A stretch of 64,000 bases of DNA from Tessaracoccus defluvii (GCF_014489575.1 NZ_CP060789.1:1240001-1304000); one strand, 5' to 3'. Shown: positions 32,502 through 40,723, counted from the first letter of the stretch. Notes: generated by a model not told the origin, from the letters alone. Numbers and translations: made by a program.

Positions 32502-32571
32502 AAGGCACAATCTTAGCCCGCCGCCGACGGTGCGAGAATGGACGCATCCGATCGAAGGGATACACACTGCC

Positions 32572-33030
32572 ATGGGCGCCACCAAGACCCGCTTGAAGAA
32601 GGACCTCGTCGACGCGCTGCGCGCCAAGGACGAGGCCGCCAAGTCGAACATCCGGATGCTGCTCGGCGCCATCACCGTCGAGGAGGTCGCAGGCGACACC
32701 GCCCGTGAACTCACCGACGACGAGGAGCTGACGGTGGTGGCGAAGGAGATGCGCAAGCGCCGCGACTCGGCCGAGACCTACGCCGAGGCGGGTCGTCAGG
32801 AACTTGCAGACAAGGAGACGGGTGAGGCTGAGTTCATCGCCCGCTACCTGCCCACTCCCCTGACCCACGACGAGATCGTTGCCCTCGTCGAGGAGGCCGT
32901 CGCCGGGCTGGGCGAGCCGGCCACCATGAAGCACATGGGCGCGCTGGTGAAGGCGGTCTCCACCAAGGCCGAGGGCCGCGCGGAGGGCAAGGAGATCGCA
33001 GCGCTGGTCCGCGCGAAGCTCCAGGGCTGA
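32572..33030 (+). CDS. GatB/YqeY domain-containing protein
   Basis: A 152-residue YqeY-like protein. Recognisable blocks are [35 protein letters not shown] and [15 protein letters not shown]. The C-terminal helical part is the tail domain of GatB, thought to contact tRNA. It is divergent from prfB and lies just upstream of tRNA-Val. Confidence 0.9.
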   Translation: MGATKTRLKKDLVDALRAKDEAAKSNIRMLLGAITVEEVAGDTARELTDDEELTVVAKEMRKRRDSAETYAEAGRQELADKETGEAEFIARYLPTPLTHDEIVALVEEAVAGLGEPATMKHMGALVKAVSTKAEGRAEGKEIAALVRAKLQG

Positions 33031-33088
33031 CCACGGCGTGGGCGCGGCTTGGCCGCGCCCTGCCGATGCGGCTAGCCTTGGCTGGCCC

Positions 33089-33162
33089 GGGCGCATAGCT
33101 CAGTTGGTTAGAGCGTCTGCCTTACAAGCAGGATGTCGGGGGTTCGAGTCCCTCTGCGCCCA
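33089..33162 (+). tRNA. tRNA-Val (anticodon TAC)
   Basis: A 74-nt cloverleaf. The acceptor stem GGGCGCA / TGCGCCC is perfect, the D-loop is AGCTCAGTTGGTTAGAGC, the anticodon loop CTTACAA gives anticodon TAC, and the T arm is GGGGGTTCGAGTCCCTC. The CCA end is not encoded. An integrated island begins at its 3' edge. Confidence 0.96.
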
Positions 33163-34786
33163 CCCAAAGTGTCTTACAGGAACACGCGACGTCGGAAGAT
33201 GTGGAGTGGCCCCGTTTGGCATCCTCGCCTCCGATCGCCTCGTGGACAATGGTGGCGAACGGTTCCGCGAGGCGCGGGCGTAGCTGCTCGTCTTCGGTGA
33301 TCTCCAACCGTGTGTAGAACGCTTGGTTCGCGAGCCGCCTGCTTCCGTCGTCCGAGTGCGCGTAGGCGCGGTGGGCGTCGGTGAGTAGCCGCAGGCTGTC
33401 GTGAAGGAACGCGCGACCGCCCGTGTGCTGTTCGTCGTGCTGGGCGAGGCGCTGCTCGACGTCTGCCAGCCCTGCGCGGATGCGGTCTTGATGTCGCTTG
33501 AGCGTCGGGAGGTCGATGGCGTCGGCAAAGTGTGCGGCCAGCAGCTTGTCACTCTCGGCTTCGAGGCGTGCCCGGTTCGCGGTGAGGTCGGCGAACTCCT
33601 GATCCCGCCCGGCACCGCGCTTGTCGAACGCGGCATCGACCTCCGCCGCGAGATGCCGGTAGTCGGCTTCGCTGATCGTGATCGAGGCGTAGGAGTCCTC
33701 GACGAGCCGTTCCGCAACCTGCACAGGCACCGCGCGACGGGTGCAGTTCGTCCTCTTCGCTGCACGGCCGGAACAGACGAAGTAGGCGTAGGTCGTGCCG
33801 CGTGGATTGGTCGCGAAGTCGAGCAGCATCCGTGATCCGCAGGTGCCGCAGTGCAGCAGACCCTTGAGATGGTGGGCGTGTTGCACGTGCCGAGTTGCCC
33901 GTGCATTGCGTGCCGTCAGCAGCGATTGCACCTGGTCGAACAGTGCGGGCTCGATGAGCGGTTCGTGCGCACCCGGGTGCAGTGCGCCCTTGTAGCGGAT
34001 GACGCCTGCGTAGTACGGGTTCGTCAGCAGCTTGTAGAGCGTGTTCTTCCCCAACGGCTTCGAGGGCCGCTTCGGCGACGGCACCGTCATCAGGCCACGG
34101 GCGGTGAGGTCTCGCAACAGCCCGCTCACGGAGGTCTCGCCTTGGGCGTAGGTCTCGAATGCCCACCGGATCAGTGGAGCCCGTTCGGGATCGACCTGGA
34201 CCGTCCGAACCTCGCGGCCTTGGTCGTCGGTGCGGCGTACGTTGAGGTAGCCGACCGGGGCACGCATCGGAGTACCACCCTGAGCGAGCTTCTGGGTGAG
34301 CCCCTTGGTGACCTCAGTGGCGAGGTTGCGGCTGTAGAACTCAGCGATGCTGGACATGATGCCGTGAACGAGCATCCCCGAGGGTGTCTGGTCGATGGAC
34401 TCGGTCGCCGAGACGAGGGTGACCCCAGCGTTGATGAGGGCTTCGTGAATCTTCACATCATCGGCGCGGTTGCGGGCGAGCCGGTCGAGCTTGTGCACGA
34501 TGCAGAACTGCACCCGCGAGGCGGCGATGAAGGCGAGCATGTCCCGCAACCCATCGCGATCCGCCGAACGCGCAGACTCCCCTGCGTCCACGAACTCCCG
34601 CACGACCCGCGCCCCCAGCTCGTCGGCCTTGCGCTGATTCGCGTCGCGTTGCGCGGGGATCGAGAAGCCCTCTTCGGTGCCGCCGCGCTCGGCCTGCTCC
34701 CGCGTGGACACCCGCAGATTGGACACCGCGAGCAGCACCGGGGCTTCCGCCTCGGTGCTGGCGTCAGTGGCGAGCGTGGTGGTCAT
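33122..34786 (-). CDS. Large serine recombinase (integrase)
   Basis: A 554-residue large serine recombinase. The catalytic serine is S27 in LRVSTREQ. Resolvase-domain blocks are QFCIVHKLDRLARN and MSSIAEFYSRNLA; the recombinase domain contains KNTLYKLLTNPYYAGVIRYK. A zinc ribbon (CGTCGSRM and further cysteines) and a coiled-coil C-terminus follow. ATG 34786 is preceded by GGAGG. The last residues (WVGAEGLEPPTSCL) are translated from the antisense strand of tRNA-Val, and the stop lies inside it, so the natural C-terminus in the excised element must differ or end there by design. It should integrate and excise the island. Confidence 0.9.
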   Translation of the reverse strand: MTTTLATDASTEAEAPVLLAVSNLRVSTREQAERGGTEEGFSIPAQRDANQRKADELGARVVREFVDAGESARSADRDGLRDMLAFIAASRVQFCIVHKLDRLARNRADDVKIHEALINAGVTLVSATESIDQTPSGMLVHGIMSSIAEFYSRNLATEVTKGLTQKLAQGGTPMRAPVGYLNVRRTDDQGREVRTVQVDPERAPLIRWAFETYAQGETSVSGLLRDLTARGLMTVPSPKRPSKPLGKNTLYKLLTNPYYAGVIRYKGALHPGAHEPLIEPALFDQVQSLLTARNARATRHVQHAHHLKGLLHCGTCGSRMLLDFATNPRGTTYAYFVCSGRAAKRTNCTRRAVPVQVAERLVEDSYASITISEADYRHLAAEVDAAFDKRGAGRDQEFADLTANRARLEAESDKLLAAHFADAIDLPTLKRHQDRIRAGLADVEQRLAQHDEQHTGGRAFLHDSLRLLTDAHRAYAHSDDGSRRLANQAFYTRLEITEDEQLRPRLAEPFATIVHEAIGGEDAKRGHSTSSDVACSCKTLWVGAEGLEPPTSCL

Positions 34787-34832
34787 TATGAGCCTCCTTC
34801 GTGGTGGAGCCGGGCGCTTCCAGCAGCAGAGA

Positions 34833-35084
34833 TCATGGTGGCTGAACCGCTCGGCGCTGCGGGGAGGCTGACGGTCCCGGAAATTTCCCGGCACCGTCTG
34901 CGCCACCCAAGGTCAAGGGCTCGATCCTCTCGGGAACCGGGAGCCCGTATGGGTCCGGTTCGCCGTTGAGCCAGGCACGATGTCTGGCCTGGGCGATGTT
35001 CAACACCCACTCGATGAGCTTGCCGAGATCAGGCGCGTCTTGTCGCGTCACCCGAACCCGTAGGCGTCGATCCTCAGTCCTCAT
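34833..35084 (-). CDS. Small hypothetical protein upstream of the recombinase
   Basis: An 83-residue protein beginning MRTEDRRLRVRVTRQDAPDL and containing LGKLIEWVLNIAQARHRAWL. It sits 46 bases upstream of the recombinase start on the same strand, so the two are probably cotranscribed. I recognise no family. Small genes beside serine integrases sometimes encode directionality factors, but nothing in this sequence proves that. Confidence 0.55.
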   Translation of the reverse strand: MRTEDRRLRVRVTRQDAPDLGKLIEWVLNIAQARHRAWLNGEPDPYGLPVPERIEPLTLGGADGAGKFPGPSASPQRRAVQPP

Positions 35085-35150
35085 GACAGGTAGGTGCGCA
35101 GCACCTCCCAGAACGCGGATCGCCGAACAGGATTACTGCCCGACATACAG

Positions 35151-35211
35151 ACCCTGTTCGAGACGACACGCCTCTTGCAGATCAAGGACCGTACTACTCC
35201 GTATGGAATTG
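35151..35211. repeat. 61-bp inverted repeat, left copy
   Basis: The reverse complement of this stretch matches 35883-35943 at 52 of 61 positions without gaps. It lies just past the tetR stop and upstream of the recombinase operon. It contains the imperfect palindrome CCGTACTACTCCGTATGG. Confidence 0.85.
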
Positions 35212-35224
35212 TTTTGAGATCAGA

Positions 35225-35836
35225 CTACGCTTCTTCGCGGTCCGGGAACAGGTAGAACGCGATCTTCGGCAACCTGACCAGCCCGCGCCCGAGCGCCGCT
35301 GTGAACAGTTCCTCCGCGAGGTGCTCGAACTCGGGAGCGAGGAAGCTGGCGGCCCCATCAGCCACCTCGGAGTCTTCGGCAGGGTCGTCGTCGCGGAGCA
35401 TCACCACGATCGCCGCGCGGATGTCGTCGCACCAGTCCTGGGTCGCTTGCGCGAGCGGCTTGATCGCCCCAGCCACCCCGTCAGCCATGAGCCGGATCAA
35501 TGCCTGACCTTCGCGACGGTCGAACAGGCGATCCAGCGCGGCGACGATGTGCTCACGCACGGCCTCGACCTCGGCACCTTGAGGTGTGGGGGTTCCGTCG
35601 AGGAACGCGAGGGTGCTGGCCCGCATGTGGCTGATCGCATCCAGGGCGAGCCCCTCCTTCCCCTTGCCGGGGAAGTGGTGGTACATACTCCCCTGTCCAA
35701 TGCCGGAGCGTTGCTGGATCATCACTGGGCTCGTCGCTTCGAACCCGCGTTCCGACAGCAACGTGCATGTCGCTGCCACGAGCTTCTGCTTCGAGTCATA
35801 CGCTGGACGCCCTGGACCCCGCCGCTTCTCCACCAC
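35225..35836 (-). CDS. TetR/AcrR family regulator of the island
   Basis: A 203-residue regulator. The N-terminal helix-turn-helix is KLVAATCTLLSERGFEAT followed by SGIGQGSMYHHFPGKGKEGL. The C-terminal part is a typical ligand/dimer domain. The start is GTG 35836, with GAGAGGAG eight bases upstream. Near-identical 61-bp repeats lie on both sides, each containing a palindrome that suits a TetR operator. It could therefore repress itself, the recombinase operon to its left and the restriction-modification genes to its right. Confidence 0.85.
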   Translation of the reverse strand: MVEKRRGPGRPAYDSKQKLVAATCTLLSERGFEATSPVMIQQRSGIGQGSMYHHFPGKGKEGLALDAISHMRASTLAFLDGTPTPQGAEVEAVREHIVAALDRLFDRREGQALIRLMADGVAGAIKPLAQATQDWCDDIRAAIVVMLRDDDPAEDSEVADGAASFLAPEFEHLAEELFTAALGRGLVRLPKIAFYLFPDREEA

Positions 35837-35882
35837 TTTGATCACTCCTCTCCGCTGGGCGGCCGCGCCAGGCCACGCCGTC

Positions 35883-35943
35883 CAATTCCATACAGAGTAG
35901 TACGGACCTTGACCTGCAAGACGCGTGGTCACTCGAACGAGGT
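35883..35943. repeat. 61-bp inverted repeat, right copy
   Basis: Inverted copy of 35151-35211 with 52/61 identity and no gaps. It lies in the divergent space between tetR and the methyltransferase gene. The palindrome-like core here is CCATACAGAGTAGTACGG. Similar flanking sequence (CTCGAAC) is kept at the outer end of both copies. Confidence 0.85.
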
Positions 35944-36050
35944 CCGTCGCAACGAGCGAAACTGACGAGCGTGGCAGCTGGGGAGGTTCGGCACTCTGCT
36001 CGCGGTCTGCGTGTTCCCGGCGGCGTGTCAGTGCGCCCAGATACGATGGG

Positions 36051-37535
36051 ATGGTGCTGATGGCGGACCTCTTGGATGTCGCCGAGGTCGAGCGAGTTGC
36101 TGCCCTCGGTGGGCTTGATGTGCGCACTCAGAGCGAGCTTGGTCAGTTCTTCACGCCCGCAGCCGCGGCTCAGCTCATCGCTTCGATGCCCCGCTTACCC
36201 GAGGCGGGAACTCTGCGTGTGCTTGACCCTGGTGCGGGCTCAGGTGTGCTGGCCGCAGCGCTCGTCAGCCGTGCGCTATCGGAGCGACCGGGTCTGTCGA
36301 TTGAGATCGTTGCGGTTGAGCGCGACCCTGCTGTGTTGCCGAATCTTCGTGCCACGCTCTCTGCGTGCGAGCACGTCGGCAGTGGCCGAGTCCACGCCGA
36401 GGCTGTCGAAGCGGATTTCATTCTCGACTCCGTCGGCTTGGGTGCATCTCTCAGCCTGGATGGCCAGTTCGATCTCGTGATCGAGAACCCTCCGTACGGG
36501 AAGCTGGCGGCGTCGAGCGCACATCGGACGGCCATGCGTGCTGCCGGAGTCGATGCGCCCAACCTGTATGCGGCGTTCCTTTCTCTGTCCATCGCCGCCC
36601 TCAGAGCAGGCGGTCAAGTCGTCGCAATCACTCCCCGCTCGTTCTTCAACGGCCCGTACTTCGGCGCGTTCCGTGCCCACTTGCTCGACTCGATCGCGCT
36701 TGACCGCGTGCACGTCTTCGATTCCCGCTCGACAGTCTTCGCCGATACCGGGGTCCTCCAGGAAAACGTGGTCTTCGCCGGCACCCGAGGAGCAACGCCT
36801 GGGGTCGTCGAACTCTCGGTCAGCCGCGACCATACCGATGACATCTCATCCCGTGCCGTTGCCTACGAGGAGGTCGTCTTCCCTAACGACCCCAACCGAT
36901 TCATCCGGCTGGCGACCAATGCCGACGACACGGCTGTCGCCGACTTAGTGCTCTCCCAGCCGTGCTCGCTGACCGATCTTGGCGTTCAAGTCTCCACGGG
37001 CCGGGTAGTGGACTTCCGGTCACGCCATGCTCTGAGTGCCGTCGAGCAGCCGGACGCCCTGCCATTGGTCTATCCCGGCAACCTCCGGGACGGCAGCGTG
37101 CTCTGGCCACGAGAGATTCGTAAGCCCCAGTGGTTCCAACCTAGTGATGACAAAGACCGTGGCATGCTCCTGCCAGAGGGCTGGTACGCGGTCGTCAAGC
37201 GTTTCAGCGCGAAGGAAGAGCGCCGTCGGATCGTTGCGTCGGTCTGGTCGCCCGTGGACAACCCCGGCGAGGTGGCGTTCGAGAATCACCTCAATGTCTT
37301 CCATGTCGGTGGCCGTGGTCTAGACGAAGACCTCGCGAAGGGCATCGCCGTGTGGCTCAACTCCTCCGTCATCGACAAGTTCTTCCGGACCTTCTCTGGT
37401 CACACCCAGGTCAACGCCACCGACCTACGAGCATTGCGGTTCCCCACCGCAGTTGCGCTACGCGAGCTGGGCCGCAACGTGGTCGCGTCCCAGGTTGAAG
37501 TGGACTCCTTGGTCATGGAGTTGATCGCCGCATGA
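36051..37535 (+). CDS. Type II DNA adenine methyltransferase (PstI/BsuBI-type system)
   Basis: A 494-residue N6-adenine methyltransferase. SAM-binding motif I is LDPGAGSGVLAAAL, and the catalytic motif IV is ENPPYGK. The C-terminal half (SWLNSSV-type AVWLNSSVIDKFF, SGHTQVNATDLRALRF) is the target-recognition part seen in Eco57I/PstI-like enzymes. Its stop overlaps the endonuclease start (ATGA). From the partner I infer it protects CTGCAG. It starts about 108 bases right of the inverted repeat, so the repeat may carry its promoter or operator. Start ATG 36060 is an alternative. Confidence 0.88.
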   Translation: MVLMADLLDVAEVERVAALGGLDVRTQSELGQFFTPAAAAQLIASMPRLPEAGTLRVLDPGAGSGVLAAALVSRALSERPGLSIEIVAVERDPAVLPNLRATLSACEHVGSGRVHAEAVEADFILDSVGLGASLSLDGQFDLVIENPPYGKLAASSAHRTAMRAAGVDAPNLYAAFLSLSIAALRAGGQVVAITPRSFFNGPYFGAFRAHLLDSIALDRVHVFDSRSTVFADTGVLQENVVFAGTRGATPGVVELSVSRDHTDDISSRAVAYEEVVFPNDPNRFIRLATNADDTAVADLVLSQPCSLTDLGVQVSTGRVVDFRSRHALSAVEQPDALPLVYPGNLRDGSVLWPREIRKPQWFQPSDDKDRGMLLPEGWYAVVKRFSAKEERRRIVASVWSPVDNPGEVAFENHLNVFHVGGRGLDEDLAKGIAVWLNSSVIDKFFRTFSGHTQVNATDLRALRFPTAVALRELGRNVVASQVEVDSLVMELIAA

Positions 37536-38491
37536 GCGAGTTGAGCGAGACGGCCCATGAGCGAGCGGAAGATGCGCGGATAGTCCTTGAAACCCTCGGC
37601 ATGGACGCCGAGCGTAGCAACGAACGATCGGCGCTTGTGCTCCTTGCGCTTCTGCGCCTCACACCGTCCGAGTCCTGGGTCGAGGCAGCGAACCCGATGC
37701 TCGGCACGCGGGCGATCATGGACTTCATCCGAGACGAGTACGGCAAGGACTACGCGCCGAACAGTCGCGAGACGGTCCGGCGGTTCACGCTCCACCAGTT
37801 CGTGGAGGCACAGCTCGTAGCGCAGAACCCTGATGAGCCACAACGCCCAGTCAACTCCCCGAAGTGGAACTACCAGGTCACCGCCGAAGCGTTGGACGTC
37901 CTGCGTGCATACGACACCGACTCCTGGCAGTCGGCCGTCGATCAGTACCTCGCCGAGCTACCAGGACTCAAGGCCCGGTACGCAGCCGCGCGAGATATGA
38001 ATCGCATCCCACTCACGCTCCCGGACGGTTCGGTTTTCACCCTCACCCCCGGCGGCCAGAACGTGCTCCTCAAGGCTATGGTCGAAGACTTCTGCCCCCG
38101 CTTCACCCCAGGTGGGCAGGTGCTCTACATCGGCGACGCAGGCGACAAGTGGGCGCTGTTCGAACGCGACACGCTCGCCTCGCTTAATGTCGCGGTCAAC
38201 GAGCACGGCAAGATGCCGGACCTCGTCATCTACCTTCCGGACCGCAATTGGCTCGTACTCCTAGAGGCCGCAAGCTCCCACGGACCTGTCGACTCCAAAC
38301 GACAAGCCGAACTCGCCGACCTGTTCGAAGCGTCAACAGCAGGTCTCGTCTACGTCTCCTGCTTCCCAGACCGAGCCGAGTTCCGCAAATACGTCGACAA
38401 GATCGCGTGGGAATCCGAAGTCTGGTGCGCTGACCACCCCACGCACATGATCCACTACAACGGCGAACGCTTCCTCGGGCCCTACGTCTGA
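37532..38491 (+). CDS. BsuBI/PstI-family restriction endonuclease
   Basis: A 319-residue type II endonuclease. The N-terminal half is a helical wing (LLALLRLTPSESWVEAANP, MLGTRAIMDFIRDEYGKDYA). The C-terminal half holds the PD-ExK-like nuclease core: MPDLVIYLPDRNWLVLLEA followed by SSHGPVDSKRQAEL, a signature of the BsuBI/PstI family. Characterised members cut CTGCA^G. The four-base overlap with the methyltransferase gene should keep protection ahead of cutting. Confidence 0.9.
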   Translation: MSELSETAHERAEDARIVLETLGMDAERSNERSALVLLALLRLTPSESWVEAANPMLGTRAIMDFIRDEYGKDYAPNSRETVRRFTLHQFVEAQLVAQNPDEPQRPVNSPKWNYQVTAEALDVLRAYDTDSWQSAVDQYLAELPGLKARYAAARDMNRIPLTLPDGSVFTLTPGGQNVLLKAMVEDFCPRFTPGGQVLYIGDAGDKWALFERDTLASLNVAVNEHGKMPDLVIYLPDRNWLVLLEAASSHGPVDSKRQAELADLFEASTAGLVYVSCFPDRAEFRKYVDKIAWESEVWCADHPTHMIHYNGERFLGPYV

Positions 38492-38577
38492 CCGTGGAAT
38501 CATTGGGAGCAAGGCGGTCTTGCTGCTCCCAGTGAAAGAGGCTGACCGATACTGAAGAGCTGGCTGGAAGGATGCAA

Positions 38578-40263
38578 ATGGTACAAGTCCGGGTCACGAG
38601 GGTTCAGTACAGCGATGGCCGCGAGGTCGACATCCCCGCCGAGGGTGTGGTGTTGCTGGTTGGGCCTAATAACGCCGGGAAGAGCCAGGCACTCAAAGAT
38701 CTCGCAAACCTCGCCCGTGAACCTCAGTACAACGGTCGAGTACTCACATCGGTGGACTACGAGAAGGAGGCTGTGGCGACGATCGGAGAGTGGGTCGCCA
38801 GTCGTGTGCCTCAAATTACGCGGGATGGTGTTGATCGGTACCAAATCGAGGGCTGGGGAGAGGTCACCAGTCGAGATATCGAAGCCCAGTGGAATCAGCA
38901 GAACCTGAACGTCCTGACTTCGCTCTTTATTTTCCACGCAGATGGAACAACGCGGCTATCAGCGGGAGACTCTCAATCCAACCTGGACTTTTCTAGCGCA
39001 ATCCCATCCCATCCTGTGCAACGCGCATATCTAGACTCAGTCATCGAGGAAGAGATCGACCGAGAAAGCCGGGGCGCGTTTGGGCTTGGCGTCACCGTTG
39101 ACCGATACGCCGGTTCGGTGATCAGCTTGAGACTTGGGGAGCCTCCTTTATTTCAGCATGAGAAGGGTCGCCCCAAGGGTGAATATCTTGCGGCACTCAA
39201 AGAGCTTCCAAGGCTTGAGGAACAAGGAGATGGCGTCCGGAGCTACCTCGGACTAGTTCTTCATCTTGCAGCAGGTCGGCACCAGATTCTTCTGATCGAT
39301 GAGCCGGAAGCCTTCCTCCATCCACCGCAGGCGCGGCGGTTGGGCTCGGTTCTTGCCGACAAGGCGCGTGCGCAACAGGTCTTTATAGCCACGCACAGCA
39401 ACGATGTGCTTCAGGGTGCGCTTGAAGGTGGAGCTTCTGTAACCATCATTAGGGTGACGAGAGATGGGAACACTAACCACCCCGCAGTGCTACCTGACTC
39501 TGCTGTGAAGACGCTATGGTCTGACCCGCTGCTTCGCTATTCGAATGTTCTAGACGGCCTGTTTCACGATGCCGTCGTGCTTTGCGAGAGTGATGCTGAT
39601 TGCCGGTACTATTCCGCCGTCCTGGACCACCTATCTACCAGCGAGGACCAGCAGATCGTCGGCCGAGAGGCTCAGCTTCTCTTCACGCATTGCGGAGGGA
39701 AAGCGCGAATGTCCTCGGTGGTGGACGCTTTGCGTGCGGTCAGTGTACCCGTAATTGTTGTCGCTGACTTCGATGTCCTGCGAAACCCTACTGACGTCGA
39801 GAGGATCGTTTGCTCGCTGGGCGGTGACTTTGCGAAGTACGAGGCAGACTTGAAGCGTGTCGGAAGTGCGCTGACCTCCGATGAGAAGCCTCTCCGAAAG
39901 CTGACTCTGAAAGATGAGTTGAATCGGCAGCTTGATGCACTTCCGAACGAAGTTCTTAGCCGCCAAGAGGTCGAATCAGTTCGCGCCCTAATGAAAGCTG
40001 AGTCTGGCTGGGATAAGGCGAAACGGTCTGGGCTGCAAGCTGTCCCACAAGGTGACGCCTATCGGGCATGTGAACGGCTGCTAGCAGGGTTACGAGAGAT
40101 AGGTCTCTGCGTAGTTCCGGTGGGGGAGCTTGAGCGCTTCGCGCCTAGCGTTGCTGGGCACGGCCCTTCCTGGGTATCCGCTGTACTTGAGCAGAAGTTG
40201 CATGAGTCGCCAGGACATGATGCCGTCGAATTCGTGAAGGGTATCCGCGAAGTGGCGAGTTAG
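38578..40263 (+). CDS. OLD-type ATP-dependent nuclease (AAA ATPase + TOPRIM)
   Basis: A 561-residue protein. The ATPase half has Walker A GPNNAGKSQAL and Walker B ILLIDEPEAFLHPPQ, with FIATHSND after it. The TOPRIM half has the acidic residue in VVLCESDADCRYY and the DxD pair in VVADFDVL. This is the layout of OLD nucleases and of GajA in Gabija. No UvrD-like GajB follows, so a class 1 OLD protein is the better call. ATG 38578 is preceded by GGAAGG. The gene has markedly more A/T-rich codons than the host genes. Likely an antiphage effector beside the restriction system. Confidence 0.82.
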   Translation: MVQVRVTRVQYSDGREVDIPAEGVVLLVGPNNAGKSQALKDLANLAREPQYNGRVLTSVDYEKEAVATIGEWVASRVPQITRDGVDRYQIEGWGEVTSRDIEAQWNQQNLNVLTSLFIFHADGTTRLSAGDSQSNLDFSSAIPSHPVQRAYLDSVIEEEIDRESRGAFGLGVTVDRYAGSVISLRLGEPPLFQHEKGRPKGEYLAALKELPRLEEQGDGVRSYLGLVLHLAAGRHQILLIDEPEAFLHPPQARRLGSVLADKARAQQVFIATHSNDVLQGALEGGASVTIIRVTRDGNTNHPAVLPDSAVKTLWSDPLLRYSNVLDGLFHDAVVLCESDADCRYYSAVLDHLSTSEDQQIVGREAQLLFTHCGGKARMSSVVDALRAVSVPVIVVADFDVLRNPTDVERIVCSLGGDFAKYEADLKRVGSALTSDEKPLRKLTLKDELNRQLDALPNEVLSRQEVESVRALMKAESGWDKAKRSGLQAVPQGDAYRACERLLAGLREIGLCVVPVGELERFAPSVAGHGPSWVSAVLEQKLHESPGHDAVEFVKGIREVAS

Positions 40264-40281
40264 GGCGTAGGTATGCGCTGC

Positions 40282-40653
40282 TCACTGGGTCTTCGCCCAC
40301 ACCGTGCCCCGGTGAACCCCGAACCGCCGCGCCAGTGTGTTCACGCTGACTCCCTGCGCGCGGGCTGTTCGCATAGCGTCCACTTCGCTGTCCGTGAGGC
40401 GGGTTCGAGGTCGTTTACTTGGTTCCGCCGACGCGTCGATCAGGGGGTCGTCCGGCTCTCCGACAGGGGTGGCATCCTCGCGGATGCCCTGATTCCACAC
40501 GGAAGCTAGCCTCTCGACCCGCAGTCGCGTGTTCCCGTAGCGTTCGATGGAGCCCACCACGGTGTGGAAGCCCGCCGTGCACGGTCTCTTGGCGCTGCCG
40601 GTGAAGCCGCGTATCCGGGTCCCTAGCGTCGACGATGACGGAGATTGAATCAC
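40282..40653 (-). pseudogene. HTH-containing fragment, possible resolvase C-terminus
   Basis: A 123-codon reading frame from GTG 40653. Only the C-terminal part is convincing: RLTDSEVDAMRTARAQGVSV followed by TLARRFGVHRGTVWAKTQ, a Hin/resolvase-type helix-turn-helix. The upstream half (VERLASVWNQGIREDATPVG) has no recognisable fold. It may be a real small DNA-binding protein or the tail of a lost recombinase marking the right edge of the island. Confidence 0.45.
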
Positions 40654-40666
40654 TTTCCGGAAACAG

Positions 40667-40702
40667 AAGTGGCCGACCAGTCATTCGGCTGGTCGACCAC
40701 CT
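40667..40702 (-). terminator. Terminator of the ABC transporter locus
   Basis: A 12-bp stem (GTGGTCGACCAG with CTGGTCGGCCAC in the minus transcript, one G-U pair) extends by two further pairs and is followed by CTGTTT. It lies 22 bases past the stop of the substrate-binding protein gene and marks host sequence right of the island. Confidence 0.7.
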
Positions 40703-40723
40703 CTGTGAGTCTCGCGGCTGGGA

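Larger units (their letters stand above)
33163..40660. mobile_element. Integrated defence island at tRNA-Val
   Basis: About 7.5 kb between the tRNA-Val 3' end and a terminator of the host ABC locus. It contains a large serine recombinase at its left edge, a small unknown gene, a TetR flanked by inverted repeats, a PstI-like restriction-modification pair, an OLD-type nuclease and an HTH remnant. Base composition departs from the host, most clearly in the OLD gene, which has frequent A/T-rich codons. No copy of the tRNA 3' end is seen at the right edge, so exact borders are inferred: the left from the recombinase/tRNA junction, the right from the last foreign-looking gene. Confidence 0.75.

Noticed and set aside
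38578..40263. Gabija defence system
   Set aside because: The GajA-like protein is present but no UvrD-like GajB follows; the next gene is an HTH fragment on the opposite strand.
33140..40409. GGGTTCGAG at 33140-33148 and 40401-40409 as a possible attachment-site repeat
   Set aside because: Only nine bases match and flanks differ, so chance is likely; the tRNA 3' end is not duplicated.
33163..40660. CRISPR array or prophage structural genes in the island
   Set aside because: No regularly spaced repeats and no capsid, portal or tail genes are seen.
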